A stretch of 64,000 nt of DNA from Deltaproteobacteria bacterium (lineage in GTDB: Bacteria > Desulfobacterota > Binatia > UTPRO1). The stretch covers positions 24,666 to 88,665 of the forward strand of contig JAJCZP010000108.1 of the NCBI GenBank assembly GCA_029262315.1, given 5' to 3'. Shown here in pieces: positions 33,859 through 42,579 of the stretch. A model generated the notes under the pieces. The model saw nothing but the letters and a program-made list of their open reading frames with translations, did no database searches and was not told the DNA's origin. A program made the translations under genes and the position numbers. Numbering within the stretch: position 1 is the first letter of the stretch; each line of letters begins with the position of its first letter.

Positions 33859-34661
33859 CACGACACGCCCCTCAGTCGCACCAGGAGCGGACCGAACCCG
33901 TGCGGCCCCAGCCAGTAGCGCAGCAGATGCGTCACCCCCAGGCTGGTCCGGGTCGCTCCCGTGATTCCATCCACTCGATGCGGTCCCTGTCCCGCCCCCT
34001 CGGCAACCGCGATCGCCACGTCCCCCTCCGCGTCGAAGACGCGTTTTCCAGACCACAGGGCCTGCCACTTCGGTTCGGTAACGCGGGTGCCGACTCCAGG
34101 GGTTTCCTTCTGCTCGTAGAAGGTGAGGGCAGCAATCGTATTCAGATCCCCTTCGAGGGCGAGGTAGCCGCGGAGCACCGATTGATAGCCCTTGCCGTAG
34201 ACCGGGAGCACCACGGAGGCGAGCCTCTCGTCGTCGCGAATCAGATAGACGGTCGCGAACTTGGCGCGCCGGCCCAGTCTGGCCACGTCGAGTTCGGGGG
34301 GGATGGCGATGCTCGTCTGCTCATTTTCCGCGGCCCGGCGGGCGTCATAGGCGGTCGGATCCTGATCGGGGGCTAAGGCACCCGAAGCAAGGTCGACGAC
34401 GCTCACCTCCAGCGCCTCGGCGCCGACTCCTTGCAACAACTGTCCGATGCCGGGAGCCCCGCGCAGCATCTGCATCATGCGTGCACTGTTCTCCGCTTGC
34501 AGGTTCGCGTCCTGCCTGGGCTTCAGTAGTACCGCGCTCGCCGACACGACCACCGCACAGATCGCGGACACGAGGAGCGCCATACCGAACGTCTTCTCGG
34601 GGCTCTCGTTCGGCAGGGACAGGAACCGTCGCCACCATGACGGTACGGGAATGCTAGGCAT
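33858..34661 (-). CDS. nqrC: Na+-NQR subunit C with intact FMN-attachment motif
   Basis: 267 residues: one N-terminal membrane helix (about 26-46) and a periplasmic domain. The flavinylation motif is intact, [10 protein letters not shown] at 231-240, with Thr237 the expected FMN attachment site for Apb[11 protein letters not shown] (about 185-194) is also typical. Its start overlaps the end of the nqrAB fusion by 8 bp. Confidence 0.96.
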   Translation of the reverse strand: MPSIPVPSWWRRFLSLPNESPEKTFGMALLVSAICAVVVSASAVLLKPRQDANLQAENSARMMQMLRGAPGIGQLLQGVGAEALEVSVVDLASGALAPDQDPTAYDARRAAENEQTSIAIPPELDVARLGRRAKFATVYLIRDDERLASVVLPVYGKGYQSVLRGYLALEGDLNTIAALTFYEQKETPGVGTRVTEPKWQALWSGKRVFDAEGDVAIAVAEGAGQGPHRVDGITGATRTSLGVTHLLRYWLGPHGFGPLLVRLRGVS

Positions 34662-36732
34662 GGCGTTGGCGCCTCCACGCGCCGTGGCCTAGCACCACGA
34701 GGTGGTCGATGAGGGGCGCGAAGATTCCGCCCAACAGCAACGCGGACACGACCGGAATGTCTCCCTGGGAGACCCCCAATCCCCACAAGACGCCGACCAG
34801 AAGGCCGTAGAGTACGCGCCCGATCCGCGTGACCGGAGAGGCGACGGGGTCGGTGCCCACGAAGACCGCGGCAAAGGTCAGCATATTGATGTCGAAGATG
34901 TCAGGAAGAAGTTCGATGGTTCCATAGGAGACGGCCACGGTCGCGGCGGCCATCGCGCCGAGCGTTCGCCAGGAGATGATCCCCGCCGCCACCAGCAGCA
35001 CGGCTCCGGGTAGTGTCGCCGCCCACACCACATCGCCTCCGGCGCCATAGCCCAGATCCGGAAAGGAGAACGCCAAGAAGGCGAGGGCCACGACGGTGGG
35101 ATGCAGGAAGTTGTACCCCCGGCCGCCGAAGATCTGTTCCCCCATCACGACGCCGAAGCTCGTTCCCAACGCCACCTGCCAGAGGGGCGCTTCGGGTGGC
35201 AGCATGAGCGCGATCGTCGCGGCGGTCGTGATCTGCGGCGCGACCGCGCCCACCGAGAACGGTCGGCGGCGTGCCCAGGTGAACAACAGCTGCCAACTTA
35301 TGCTCGTGATGGCACTGACACCGAGGGCCGCCGCCAACGGGATGCCGGCTTGGCCGAATGCCCAGCCCAGCGGGGGCAGGAGGGCCAGCAGATAGAGCAA
35401 CGTGACCCGCGCGTCGCTGTGGGCGGAGCGCACGTGGGGCGCCGCCGTCGTAGCGGGAAGCTTCTCGACGGTTGGCCTGGAAACGTCACGACCTGTACGG
35501 CTTTGCTCGAGCACTCCGCGCAGGAGTTGGCCGTAGTCGGTCTTGCTCGGACACAGATAGCTGAGCAGAGCGACGTCCTCTTCGACCATCTCCGACGAGC
35601 CCAAGCGCGCGGCCGACTCGGCATCGCCCACACTCAACGCCCGCAGCAGCGGAACCCCCGGAGCACGTAGACTCGGAGCGCGGTCGTGCGCCCGCAGGGG
35701 AACGATAGGACCGGGTGTCCCCCCAAGGGCTGTAGAGCTGGCCCGCCGACGGAACGACACCGCGACCGCCCGTTCCTCTTCGGGTAGGACGGTGACCTGT
35801 CGGTGGTAGCGACCGAGATGGGTCTGACGGCGCCCGTCCAGAACGGATCCCGACAGGATGCGGCTGGGCCCCGCCAGCAACTCGCCATCGACCAAGGCGT
35901 CGATGCTCGCGCCAAGACAGGTGCGCACGAGGCGGGGTGCGCGCACCGAAGGCCCCGCCAGGGACACCACGCGTTCGTTCCACACCGTGCCAGTCGAGAT
36001 CAAATATCCGATCGCGATCGTGTCCTGGTAACCGAGATGCCACACCACCTGGCCCCCGCCCACGGGATGGAGATAGTGGATGTGGGTGCCGGGCAAGCCG
36101 GCGGGATGCGGCCCGGCGAATGCGACCGCGTTGTCACCGAGGGCAGGGCCCGGTGCCTGGCAGATGTAGACGATACCATCGGTGAGGTGTTGGAGTGCGC
36201 GTGCGCCCGCACGAAACGCCTCGGCGTGCTCGGCAATCACCACGGTTGGGTCTGCCGCGAGCGGCTGGGTGTCGAGGGCGGTGATGAAGATCGCGTCGGG
36301 GACGGCGTCCGGGTCGGGGATGTAGCCGAAGGGTCGGGCCTGGAAGGCCGGCCACAGGCCGTTCGCACAGAGAAGCTCTCGTAGTCCGCCCCGGGTCAGT
36401 GTACGTGGCGGTCTCGTGCCGCTCCGACCGTTGTTTCCCTCGACAGCGATCGTCACGCATTCAAGCGCGCGCCTCGGTCCGCGCTTGATCTCGTGAATTC
36501 GTCCGGACGCGGGAGCGGCGAACACGATCGCCGGACGGCGACGATCGACGAAGATCGCCGTGCCGGTCTCGACCCAATCCCCCTGCCGCACGCGCAGGGC
36601 CGCGCGAATCCCAGGATAGTCCGCCCCCGTCAACCCGACGGTACCCACCTCCGGTCCACGATGGATTTGCTGACGAGGCGCGCCGTCGATCGGGACGTCG
36701 AAACCTCGGACTTTGATGGTGGTGCGTCTCAC
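34654..36732 (-). CDS. nqrAB: Fused NqrA-NqrB subunit with a shortened NqrB part
   Basis: 692 residues in one frame, from a GTG overlapping the ATPase stop (GTGA). Residues 1-413 are a full NqrA: IKVRGFDVPIDG, GPHPAGLPGTHIHYLHPVGG (208-227), and the C-terminal EEDVALLSYLCPSKTDYG. After a 20-residue linker, residues 434-692 are NqrB-like membrane helices: PLWQVALGTSFGVVMGEQIFGG, YNFLHP, FVGTDPVASPVT and FAPLIDHLVV. NqrB is normally about 410 residues; here about 150 are missing. From memory of NqrB, the missing part includes the DGxSGAT loop that bears covalent FMN: GGDVVWAA (566-572) runs directly into TLPGAVLLVAAGIISWR. No separate nqrA or nqrB exists in the window. Confidence 0.9.
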   Translation of the reverse strand: MRRTTIKVRGFDVPIDGAPRQQIHRGPEVGTVGLTGADYPGIRAALRVRQGDWVETGTAIFVDRRRPAIVFAAPASGRIHEIKRGPRRALECVTIAVEGNNGRSGTRPPRTLTRGGLRELLCANGLWPAFQARPFGYIPDPDAVPDAIFITALDTQPLAADPTVVIAEHAEAFRAGARALQHLTDGIVYICQAPGPALGDNAVAFAGPHPAGLPGTHIHYLHPVGGGQVVWHLGYQDTIAIGYLISTGTVWNERVVSLAGPSVRAPRLVRTCLGASIDALVDGELLAGPSRILSGSVLDGRRQTHLGRYHRQVTVLPEEERAVAVSFRRRASSTALGGTPGPIVPLRAHDRAPSLRAPGVPLLRALSVGDAESAARLGSSEMVEEDVALLSYLCPSKTDYGQLLRGVLEQSRTGRDVSRPTVEKLPATTAAPHVRSAHSDARVTLLYLLALLPPLGWAFGQAGIPLAAALGVSAITSISWQLLFTWARRRPFSVGAVAPQITTAATIALMLPPEAPLWQVALGTSFGVVMGEQIFGGRGYNFLHPTVVALAFLAFSFPDLGYGAGGDVVWAATLPGAVLLVAAGIISWRTLGAMAAATVAVSYGTIELLPDIFDINMLTFAAVFVGTDPVASPVTRIGRVLYGLLVGVLWGLGVSQGDIPVVSALLLGGIFAPLIDHLVVLGHGAWRRQRHA

Positions 36733-39575
36733 GGCTCGGATGGTGTCACAGATCTGCTCGCACCCTCTCCTCTCGTGTCGGAACCCGCATTCTGTGCTGG
36801 TGTCGGCACTAGTCTTACCAGCTGCCCGATCAAGAGCGGCGTCCAGCTGAGACCTGCGATCACCGCCCACCCAGCGGCATCGGGGGGCTCGATGTCGAGC
36901 ACGGCGGCGACGGGCGGGATGTACACCGCCGCGACGAGCAGTGCGGTGCACAACGCCAGCGCTCCCCACACGTACGGGTTCCGTACGACATCATTCCGAA
37001 GGACACCGGATCGTCGTCCCCGCATGTTGAACACGTGCCAGAGTTGCGCGAAGGCCAGGGTGAGAAACGAGACGGTGACGGCGCCGCTGGGGCCGAGGTC
37101 GAGCACCCAGAGCGCGATCAGCATTGCCCCGAGCGTACAGAGTGTCAGGACGAGCGCGTAGCTGGCGATCGTGAGCCAGTGCCGACGGGCGAGAATCGGC
37201 TCTCTGGGATCACGCGGCGGCCGGCGGGCGATCGCAGGATCGCCCTCGCCGGCACCGAGCGCGAGCGCCGGAAACACGTCGGTGACGAGATTGAGGAACA
37301 GTATCTGCAACGGCGTAATGGGGAGCGGCATCTGTGCAACCGACGCGACGGCTATCACCATGACCTCGCTGACGTTACAGGAGAGAAGATAGAGCACGAA
37401 CTTGCGGATGTTGTCGAAGATCACGCGCCCCTGCTCGATGGCCATGACGATCGTCGAGAAGGCGTCGTCAAGCAGCACGACGTCGGCCGCTTCGGCCGCG
37501 ACCTGGGTCCCGCGCTTGCCCATGGCCACGCCCACGTCCGCCTTCTTGAGTGCTGGAGCATCGTTCACTCCGTCGCCCGTCATCGCCACGATCGCCCCCT
37601 GCTCTTGGTGGGCGGCGATCAGATTCAGCTTCTGCTCGGGACTGACGCGGGCGAAGATGGCCGCGCCGAGAATGCGCCTCACCCCCTCGGGCGAGTGCCG
37701 GCTCAGCGTCTCGAGTTCGTCCCCGTGGACGACCGGAGCGCCGCCCTCGGCGACGAGGCCCAGAGCCCGCCCGATGGCCCGTGCCGTTCCCGCCTGATCG
37801 CCGGTGACCATGACGATGCGAATGCCCGCCGTCCGGCATGCGTCGATGGCGCCTCGCACGTCGTGGCGCGGGGGATCGAGCAAACCGACCAAGCCCACGA
37901 ACACGAGATCCTCGTACGGCGCCTCGTCCGGCGACGCGACCGTCTTGGTTGCCAGCGCGAGCACGCGGAGCCCGTCGTCGGCTAAGCGCGCATTGTGCTC
38001 GAGCCACTGCGCGCGTGCCCTCTGGTCGAGCGGGCGTTCCCCGTCGCCCGTCAGCACGCGCGACGACGATGAGAGGACGGCTTCGGGAGCGCCCTTGACC
38101 GCTACCCGGAAGGCACCGTCCTCGGCGTGAAAGGTCGCCATCTTTTTCGACTCGGGAAGGAAGGCCTCCTCGCGGACCTCCGGAGTGCGCTCGAGAAGCG
38201 TCGGCCGACGCACCCCTGCGCGGAGGCCCGCGACGAGGAGCGCCACTTCCATCGGGTCACCGGTGCCGCGGCTGTCGGCCGCGTCATCGGCTGCATCATC
38301 GGCCGCGTCGGGCACCTCGGCGTTGTTGCAGAGCACTGCGATTTCCAACGTCCGCCGCAACAACGCTGACGCCCCGGCGTCGAGCGCCGCCCCAGCGCTC
38401 TCGAAGCGACCCCCCACAGCGGCGGTGTCATCGCGAACATCGATCTGGTGTTCGTCGACAATCACACGCGTTACCGTCATCCGATTCTCGGTGAGCGTCC
38501 CCGTCTTGTCTGTGCAGATGACCGTCGTCGCGCCGAGTGCCTCGACTGCTGATAGGCGATTGACGAGGGCGTTTCGCCGAGCCATGCGCCACATGCCACG
38601 CGCCAGAGCCAGCGTCGCCACGATCGGCAATCCTTCGGGAACCGTCGCCACGGCCAGCGCGATTCCCGTCTCGATCATCAACAGGATGTCCTTGCCGGCG
38701 AGGACGCCACTGCCGGCGACGATGACGGTCACTGCGAGAGTTACCCAGACGAGGCGCGCCCCCAGATGATCGAGGCGTCGCTCGAGCGGCGTCCGTTCGG
38801 TCTCTGCCTCCTCGACCAACGCCGCGATGCGTCCGATTTCGGCCTGCATGCCGGTCGCGACGACGATTCCCTCTGCTGATCCGCGCGTGAGCGCCGTTCC
38901 CCGGTAGAGCATGTTGCTGCGCTCGGCGAGCGGGGTTTTCGAATCGAGCGCCTCCATCGCTTTGCTCACCGGCGCCGACTCGCCGGTGAGCATGGACTCA
39001 TCCGCCTGGAGCTTCGACGCCGTGGCGAGTCGTACGTCGGCCGGCACGAGATCGCCGGCCTCGAGGACTACGATATCGCCCGGAACCAGTTCCCAAGCGG
39101 CACGCTGAACAACCACACCCGCACGGCGCGTCCGCGCTTGCACCTCGCCAAGCCCCCGCAAGGCCTCCATCGACCGCACGGCTCTCAATTCTGTGACGAA
39201 CCCGATCGCCGTATTGATCACGACGACGGCGGCGATGGCTACGGCCTCGCGCGCCTCTCCGAACGCCAACGCCAACCCACCGGCGGCGAGCAATAACAGC
39301 ACGATGAGGCTTTCGAGCTGGCGCACGAAGACCCGCCAGGCCCGTTCCGGTCGGGCGGTGCGCAGGCGGTTCTCACCGTAGCGGGTGCGCCGCGACGATA
39401 CCTCCTCGTCGTCCAGCCCTCTCTCGAGGCCGACGCCGAACGACGCGGCGATCTCCTTCCACCCCAGCGCCCATGGTGCCAACGGGTTTCCAGGAGGCTG
39501 TGGGGCCGTCGCTGCTATGTCCTGGCCGCGCGCGCACTCGTGCGACGCGTCGAGGGCGGACCCGCGATGATTCAA
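36729..39575 (-). CDS. P2-type cation-transporting ATPase (Ca2+/Na+ type)
   Basis: 948 residues from a TTG at 39575 with AGGAGA about nine bases upstream; a longer frame runs into the preceding gene. The layout is an N-terminal cation-ATPase domain, then the actuator TGES (about 197), PEGLP in M4 (about 312-317), the phosphorylated Asp356 in DKTGTLT, the KGAPE nucleotide site and the hinge TGDGVNDAPALKKADVG. VPEGLP and the C-terminal cation_ATPase_C helices put it with P2A/P2B-like pumps; Ca2+, Na+ or K+ cannot be told. Being translationally coupled to nqrAB suggests a link to Na+ handling. CtpF of the mycobacterial DosR regulon is the same class. Confidence 0.9.
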   Translation of the reverse strand: MNHRGSALDASHECARGQDIAATAPQPPGNPLAPWALGWKEIAASFGVGLERGLDDEEVSSRRTRYGENRLRTARPERAWRVFVRQLESLIVLLLLAAGGLALAFGEAREAVAIAAVVVINTAIGFVTELRAVRSMEALRGLGEVQARTRRAGVVVQRAAWELVPGDIVVLEAGDLVPADVRLATASKLQADESMLTGESAPVSKAMEALDSKTPLAERSNMLYRGTALTRGSAEGIVVATGMQAEIGRIAALVEEAETERTPLERRLDHLGARLVWVTLAVTVIVAGSGVLAGKDILLMIETGIALAVATVPEGLPIVATLALARGMWRMARRNALVNRLSAVEALGATTVICTDKTGTLTENRMTVTRVIVDEHQIDVRDDTAAVGGRFESAGAALDAGASALLRRTLEIAVLCNNAEVPDAADDAADDAADSRGTGDPMEVALLVAGLRAGVRRPTLLERTPEVREEAFLPESKKMATFHAEDGAFRVAVKGAPEAVLSSSSRVLTGDGERPLDQRARAQWLEHNARLADDGLRVLALATKTVASPDEAPYEDLVFVGLVGLLDPPRHDVRGAIDACRTAGIRIVMVTGDQAGTARAIGRALGLVAEGGAPVVHGDELETLSRHSPEGVRRILGAAIFARVSPEQKLNLIAAHQEQGAIVAMTGDGVNDAPALKKADVGVAMGKRGTQVAAEAADVVLLDDAFSTIVMAIEQGRVIFDNIRKFVLYLLSCNVSEVMVIAVASVAQMPLPITPLQILFLNLVTDVFPALALGAGEGDPAIARRPPRDPREPILARRHWLTIASYALVLTLCTLGAMLIALWVLDLGPSGAVTVSFLTLAFAQLWHVFNMRGRRSGVLRNDVVRNPYVWGALALCTALLVAAVYIPPVAAVLDIEPPDAAGWAVIAGLSWTPLLIGQLVRLVPTPAQNAGSDTRGEGASRSVTPSEP

Positions 39576-39606
39576 GCCAGGTCTCTCCTGACCGGCAAGC
39601 GTCCTG

Positions 39607-39870
39607 TTACAACAGCTTCCGAATGCGTGCGTATCCGGCCGTGAGCTCCTCGCCAACGAGCTTCAGGGCCTCGGCGACCTCGTGTGCAACCTGGCCAGCC
39701 TCCTTCCCCACGACTTTCATTCGTCCCTCCAGGTGCTCCCACTGTTGCTCGAGTTCGCCCCACTCGTCCCGCACGTCCGATTTGAGTAGGTGCAGCTTGA
39801 GTTTGAGCTCGTCTCGCTGTTGGCGCACATCATCGGTCAACCCTTGAAGCTGCTGGCGCGTATCCGTCAT
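39607..39870 (-). CDS. Small charged coiled-coil protein
   Basis: 87 residues, almost entirely alpha-helical heptads (QQRDELKLKLHLLKSDVRDEW, LEQQWEHLEGRMK), no membrane helix. It resembles the short coiled-coil proteins annotated near stress genes, of unknown function. The ATG has GGAGG upstream and the gene is first after the sigma-54 promoter at 39933, about 30 bp before the ATPase start. It may act as a stress-induced scaffold; no partner is evident. Confidence 0.8.
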   Translation of the reverse strand: MTDTRQQLQGLTDDVRQQRDELKLKLHLLKSDVRDEWGELEQQWEHLEGRMKVVGKEAGQVAHEVAEALKLVGEELTAGYARIRKLL

Positions 39871-39932
39871 TGTTTCCTCCGTCTCGTGCTCCGGGATTAC
39901 AGCCCATGCTGGCTGAACATCCTCCAGACCAT

Positions 39933-39948
39933 CGCAACTCTCGTACCA
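39933..39948 (-). promoter_or_regulatory. Sigma-54 promoter for the coiled-coil/ATPase/NQR operon
   Basis: On the minus strand: TGGTAC-GAGAG-TTGCG, GG and GC at the right distance. The expected start point near 39922 gives a 52-base leader with GGAGG before the ATG at 39870. It would drive about 10 kb ending at apbE. Confidence 0.6.
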
Positions 39949-40069
39949 ACAACCAGGGGCGATCCGCGAGCCCCGGACGCCGGCCAACAATCTCGCCGAA
40001 ACCCAAGGGACAACCGGCGATGAGCGACCCGCCTCCTCCTCGATCGGCGAGCCGCCCATCCTTTGCGCA

Positions 40070-40085
40070 TTCTCAGGAATAGGAA
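40070..40085. promoter_or_regulatory. Weak candidate enhancer-binding-protein site
   Basis: TTCTC-AGGAAT-AGGAA, one mismatch to TTCNC-N6-GNGAA, about 155 bp upstream of the start point expected from the promoter at 39933. The rest of the 270-bp gap (39871-40139) shows no gene. Confidence 0.3.
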
Positions 40086-40139
40086 ATCCGAGCTGCGAGT
40101 CGCAAGAACGACAGCGCCCCGATCGCTGGCGCATTCGCG

Positions 40140-41144
40140 CTACGATGTCCGTCTACGATGTACTTCGTTCTCGAGGATTCCTTGCTCGAATGCGGTGATG
40201 TTTCTCAGCGTTGTCGTAGCGATGTTGTGGAGGGCCTCGTGGGTCAAGAACGCCTGGTGGGACGTGATGAGGACGTTGGGGAAGGTCAGGAGCCGCGCCA
40301 GTACATCGTCCTGGAGGACCTCGCTGGACAGGTCCTCGAAGAAGATGCCCTCCTCTTCCTCGTATACGTCGAGTCCCGCAGCGCCGAGATGGCCGGCTTT
40401 GAGCGCCGAGACGAGGGCGCGGCTGTCGATGAGTGCGCCGCGCCCGGTGTTGATGATCATGGCACCGCGCTTCATGACGGCCAGCGCTTCCCGGTTGACC
40501 ATGTGTCTGGTTTTGGGCGTGAGCGGTACGTGGAGGGAGATGATGTCGGACTCGCGATAAAGGTCACGGAGCGACGTGTAGGCGCCCCCGAGCTCCGACA
40601 CGATAGATGGATTCTCCAGCACATCATGTGCGAGCACCCGGCAGCCGAATCCCCGGAAGATGCGGGCCGCGACATAGCCGATGCGCCCGGTGCCGATGAT
40701 ACCGACGGTCTTTCCGAACAGGTCGAAGCCCACGAGACCCTCGAGAGAAAAATTCCAGTCGCGCACCCGTGCGTAGGCGCGGTGGACCTTTCGATTTAGC
40801 GCGAGCACCAGGGCCACCGCGTGTTCCGCGACCGCATGCGGGGAATACTCGGGGACGCGCAGCACCGAGATGCCGAGCCGCTCTGCAGCCGCTAGGTCGA
40901 CATGGTTGTAACCGGCCGAGCGAAGGGCGACGACGCGGACCCCGCTCTCTTTGAGAATCCGGAGTGTGGCATCATCGAGCTGGCCGTTGACGAACGGGCA
41001 GACAGCTTCATGCCCGAGCGCGAGCGCCGCGGTTTTCTCGGTCAAGCGCGGCTCGAGAAACGAGAGCTCGTGATGGAACTCCTCGTTCGCCTCGGCTAGA
41101 GCCGCCTGGTCGTAGTTGTGCGTATCAAAAACAGCGACTTTCAC
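40140..41144 (-). CDS. ldhA: D-lactate dehydrogenase / D-2-hydroxyacid dehydrogenase
   Basis: 334 residues. NAD-binding GTGRIG (about 152), substrate Arg in NTGRGALID, Glu in LDVYEEEEG and catalytic His in SHQAFLT are present; RSAGYNHVDL is typical of fermentative D-LDH. It reduces pyruvate with NADH, or oxidises D-lactate, in the cytoplasm. It follows glutamate dehydrogenase on the same strand with a 63-bp gap. The start is GTG. It fits anaerobic redox balancing alongside PFOR. Confidence 0.9.
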   Translation of the reverse strand: MKVAVFDTHNYDQAALAEANEEFHHELSFLEPRLTEKTAALALGHEAVCPFVNGQLDDATLRILKESGVRVVALRSAGYNHVDLAAAERLGISVLRVPEYSPHAVAEHAVALVLALNRKVHRAYARVRDWNFSLEGLVGFDLFGKTVGIIGTGRIGYVAARIFRGFGCRVLAHDVLENPSIVSELGGAYTSLRDLYRESDIISLHVPLTPKTRHMVNREALAVMKRGAMIINTGRGALIDSRALVSALKAGHLGAAGLDVYEEEEGIFFEDLSSEVLQDDVLARLLTFPNVLITSHQAFLTHEALHNIATTTLRNITAFEQGILENEVHRRRTS

Positions 41145-41207
41145 GCGGACTCCTGGCTGAGGGTGAGGTCAGACGTGAATCTTCATTCGAGGCGAGTCGC
41201 GCCAACG

Positions 41208-42551
41208 TCAGGGCCAGACGCCACGCTCGAGGGTCACGTTGGCGACGCGCGAGATGGCGAGGACGTACGCTGCCGTCCGGAGGTCGGCAGGCTCGAGCGG
41301 GGTGGCGTCGACAGGCTGCTCGGTGGGCGTTGCATCGAGCGCCCCTTCGATTTTCGGCATGACCGAGTTCAACTCCTGCTGTTTCGCGATCACCGCGTCC
41401 GTGGCGCGCTCCATCCGCCGCCGGAGCCTGCGATTGACGTCGTCTAGATCCCACTGCTCGTTCTCGAAGTTCTGCACCCACTCGAAGTAGCTCACGGTCA
41501 CTCCTCCCGCGTTCGCCAGGATGTCCGGAAGAACCGGGATGCCGCGCGCGAAAAGGATGCGGTCCGCCGCCGGTGTGGTGGGCCCGTTGGCCGCCTCCAC
41601 GACCAATTGGGTCGCGATCCGGGGTGCGTTCGAGGCGCGGATCTGACACTCGAGCGCCGCCGGGATCAAAATGTCGCACGGGACCTCGAGAAGCTCGTCG
41701 TTGCTGATCGTCGTCGTATCGGTCACGCCGACTACGGAGCCGGTCTCCCTTTTATGTCGCTCGACAGCGGCAAGGTCCAATCCGTCGGGCGCCATGATGC
41801 CACCGCTGCTATCGCTGACGGCCACGACATGTGCTCCGGCTTCAACGAACAGCCTCGCGGCGATCCCGCCGACGTTGCCGAACCCCTGGATCGCGATGCG
41901 CGACCCCCGGATGCCGGAGAGCCCTGGCGCCACTCCCTGGGCCAGGGCGTGGCGGGTCACCGTCAGAACGCCCCGTGCGGTCGCCTCGCGCCGCCCCCAC
42001 GAGCCACCCATGTCGAGCGGCTTCCCGGTGACGACCGGGAGGTTATTCTGGCCGGGATGAAGCATCGCGTAGGTGTCGTAGATCCACGCCATGGTGCGCT
42101 CGTCGGTGTTGACATCGGGCGCCGGCACATCGGTGGCCGGACCGATCGCATCGCCGAGTTCCGTCACGTAGCGTCGTGTAATCCGACGACGCACGCCCTC
42201 GCTCATCGCTTTCGGATCACAGATTACGCCACCCTTCGCCCCGCCGAAGGGCACGTCGAGGACCGCGCACTTCCAGGTCATCCAACTCGCAAGCGCACGT
42301 ACTTCGTCCTCGGTGACCTCGGGATGAAAGCGGATGCCCCCCTTCCCCGGACCCCGTGCTTGGTTGTGCAGCACGCGATAACCGATGAATGTCCGAACAG
42401 TGCCGTCGTCCATCTCGATGGGAAACTCAACCGTGACCACGCGCCGCGGATGCTTGAGGGAATCCATCATCCCACCGGGAAGCCCGAGAATGTAGCGGCT
42501 GGCATGATCGAACTGCTCCTGCGCGATCGCAAAGGGATTCAGCGTTTCCAT
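41208..42551 (-). CDS. Glutamate dehydrogenase (Glu/Leu/Phe/Val family)
   Basis: 447 residues. The substrate-site motif PFGGAKGGV (about 107-115) and K-rich GPGKGGIRFHPEV upstream of it are intact, and IQGFGNVGG marks the NAD(P) domain. Length and sequence suit the hexameric bacterial class that interconverts glutamate and 2-oxoglutarate plus ammonia. It lies between the antiporter and lactate dehydrogenase on the same strand. Confidence 0.93.
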   Translation of the reverse strand: METLNPFAIAQEQFDHASRYILGLPGGMMDSLKHPRRVVTVEFPIEMDDGTVRTFIGYRVLHNQARGPGKGGIRFHPEVTEDEVRALASWMTWKCAVLDVPFGGAKGGVICDPKAMSEGVRRRITRRYVTELGDAIGPATDVPAPDVNTDERTMAWIYDTYAMLHPGQNNLPVVTGKPLDMGGSWGRREATARGVLTVTRHALAQGVAPGLSGIRGSRIAIQGFGNVGGIAARLFVEAGAHVVAVSDSSGGIMAPDGLDLAAVERHKRETGSVVGVTDTTTISNDELLEVPCDILIPAALECQIRASNAPRIATQLVVEAANGPTTPAADRILFARGIPVLPDILANAGGVTVSYFEWVQNFENEQWDLDDVNRRLRRRMERATDAVIAKQQELNSVMPKIEGALDATPTEQPVDATPLEPADLRTAAYVLAISRVANVTLERGVWP

Positions 42552-42579
42552 TCCGTCACCTCGGTTCGTAACTTACCCG

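Noticed and set aside
35007..35036. DVVWAAT in NqrB as the FMN-attachment motif
   Set aside because: It aligns better with the GDxVWxA segment that precedes the true DGxSGAT loop; the Ser/Thr-Gly before AT is missing.
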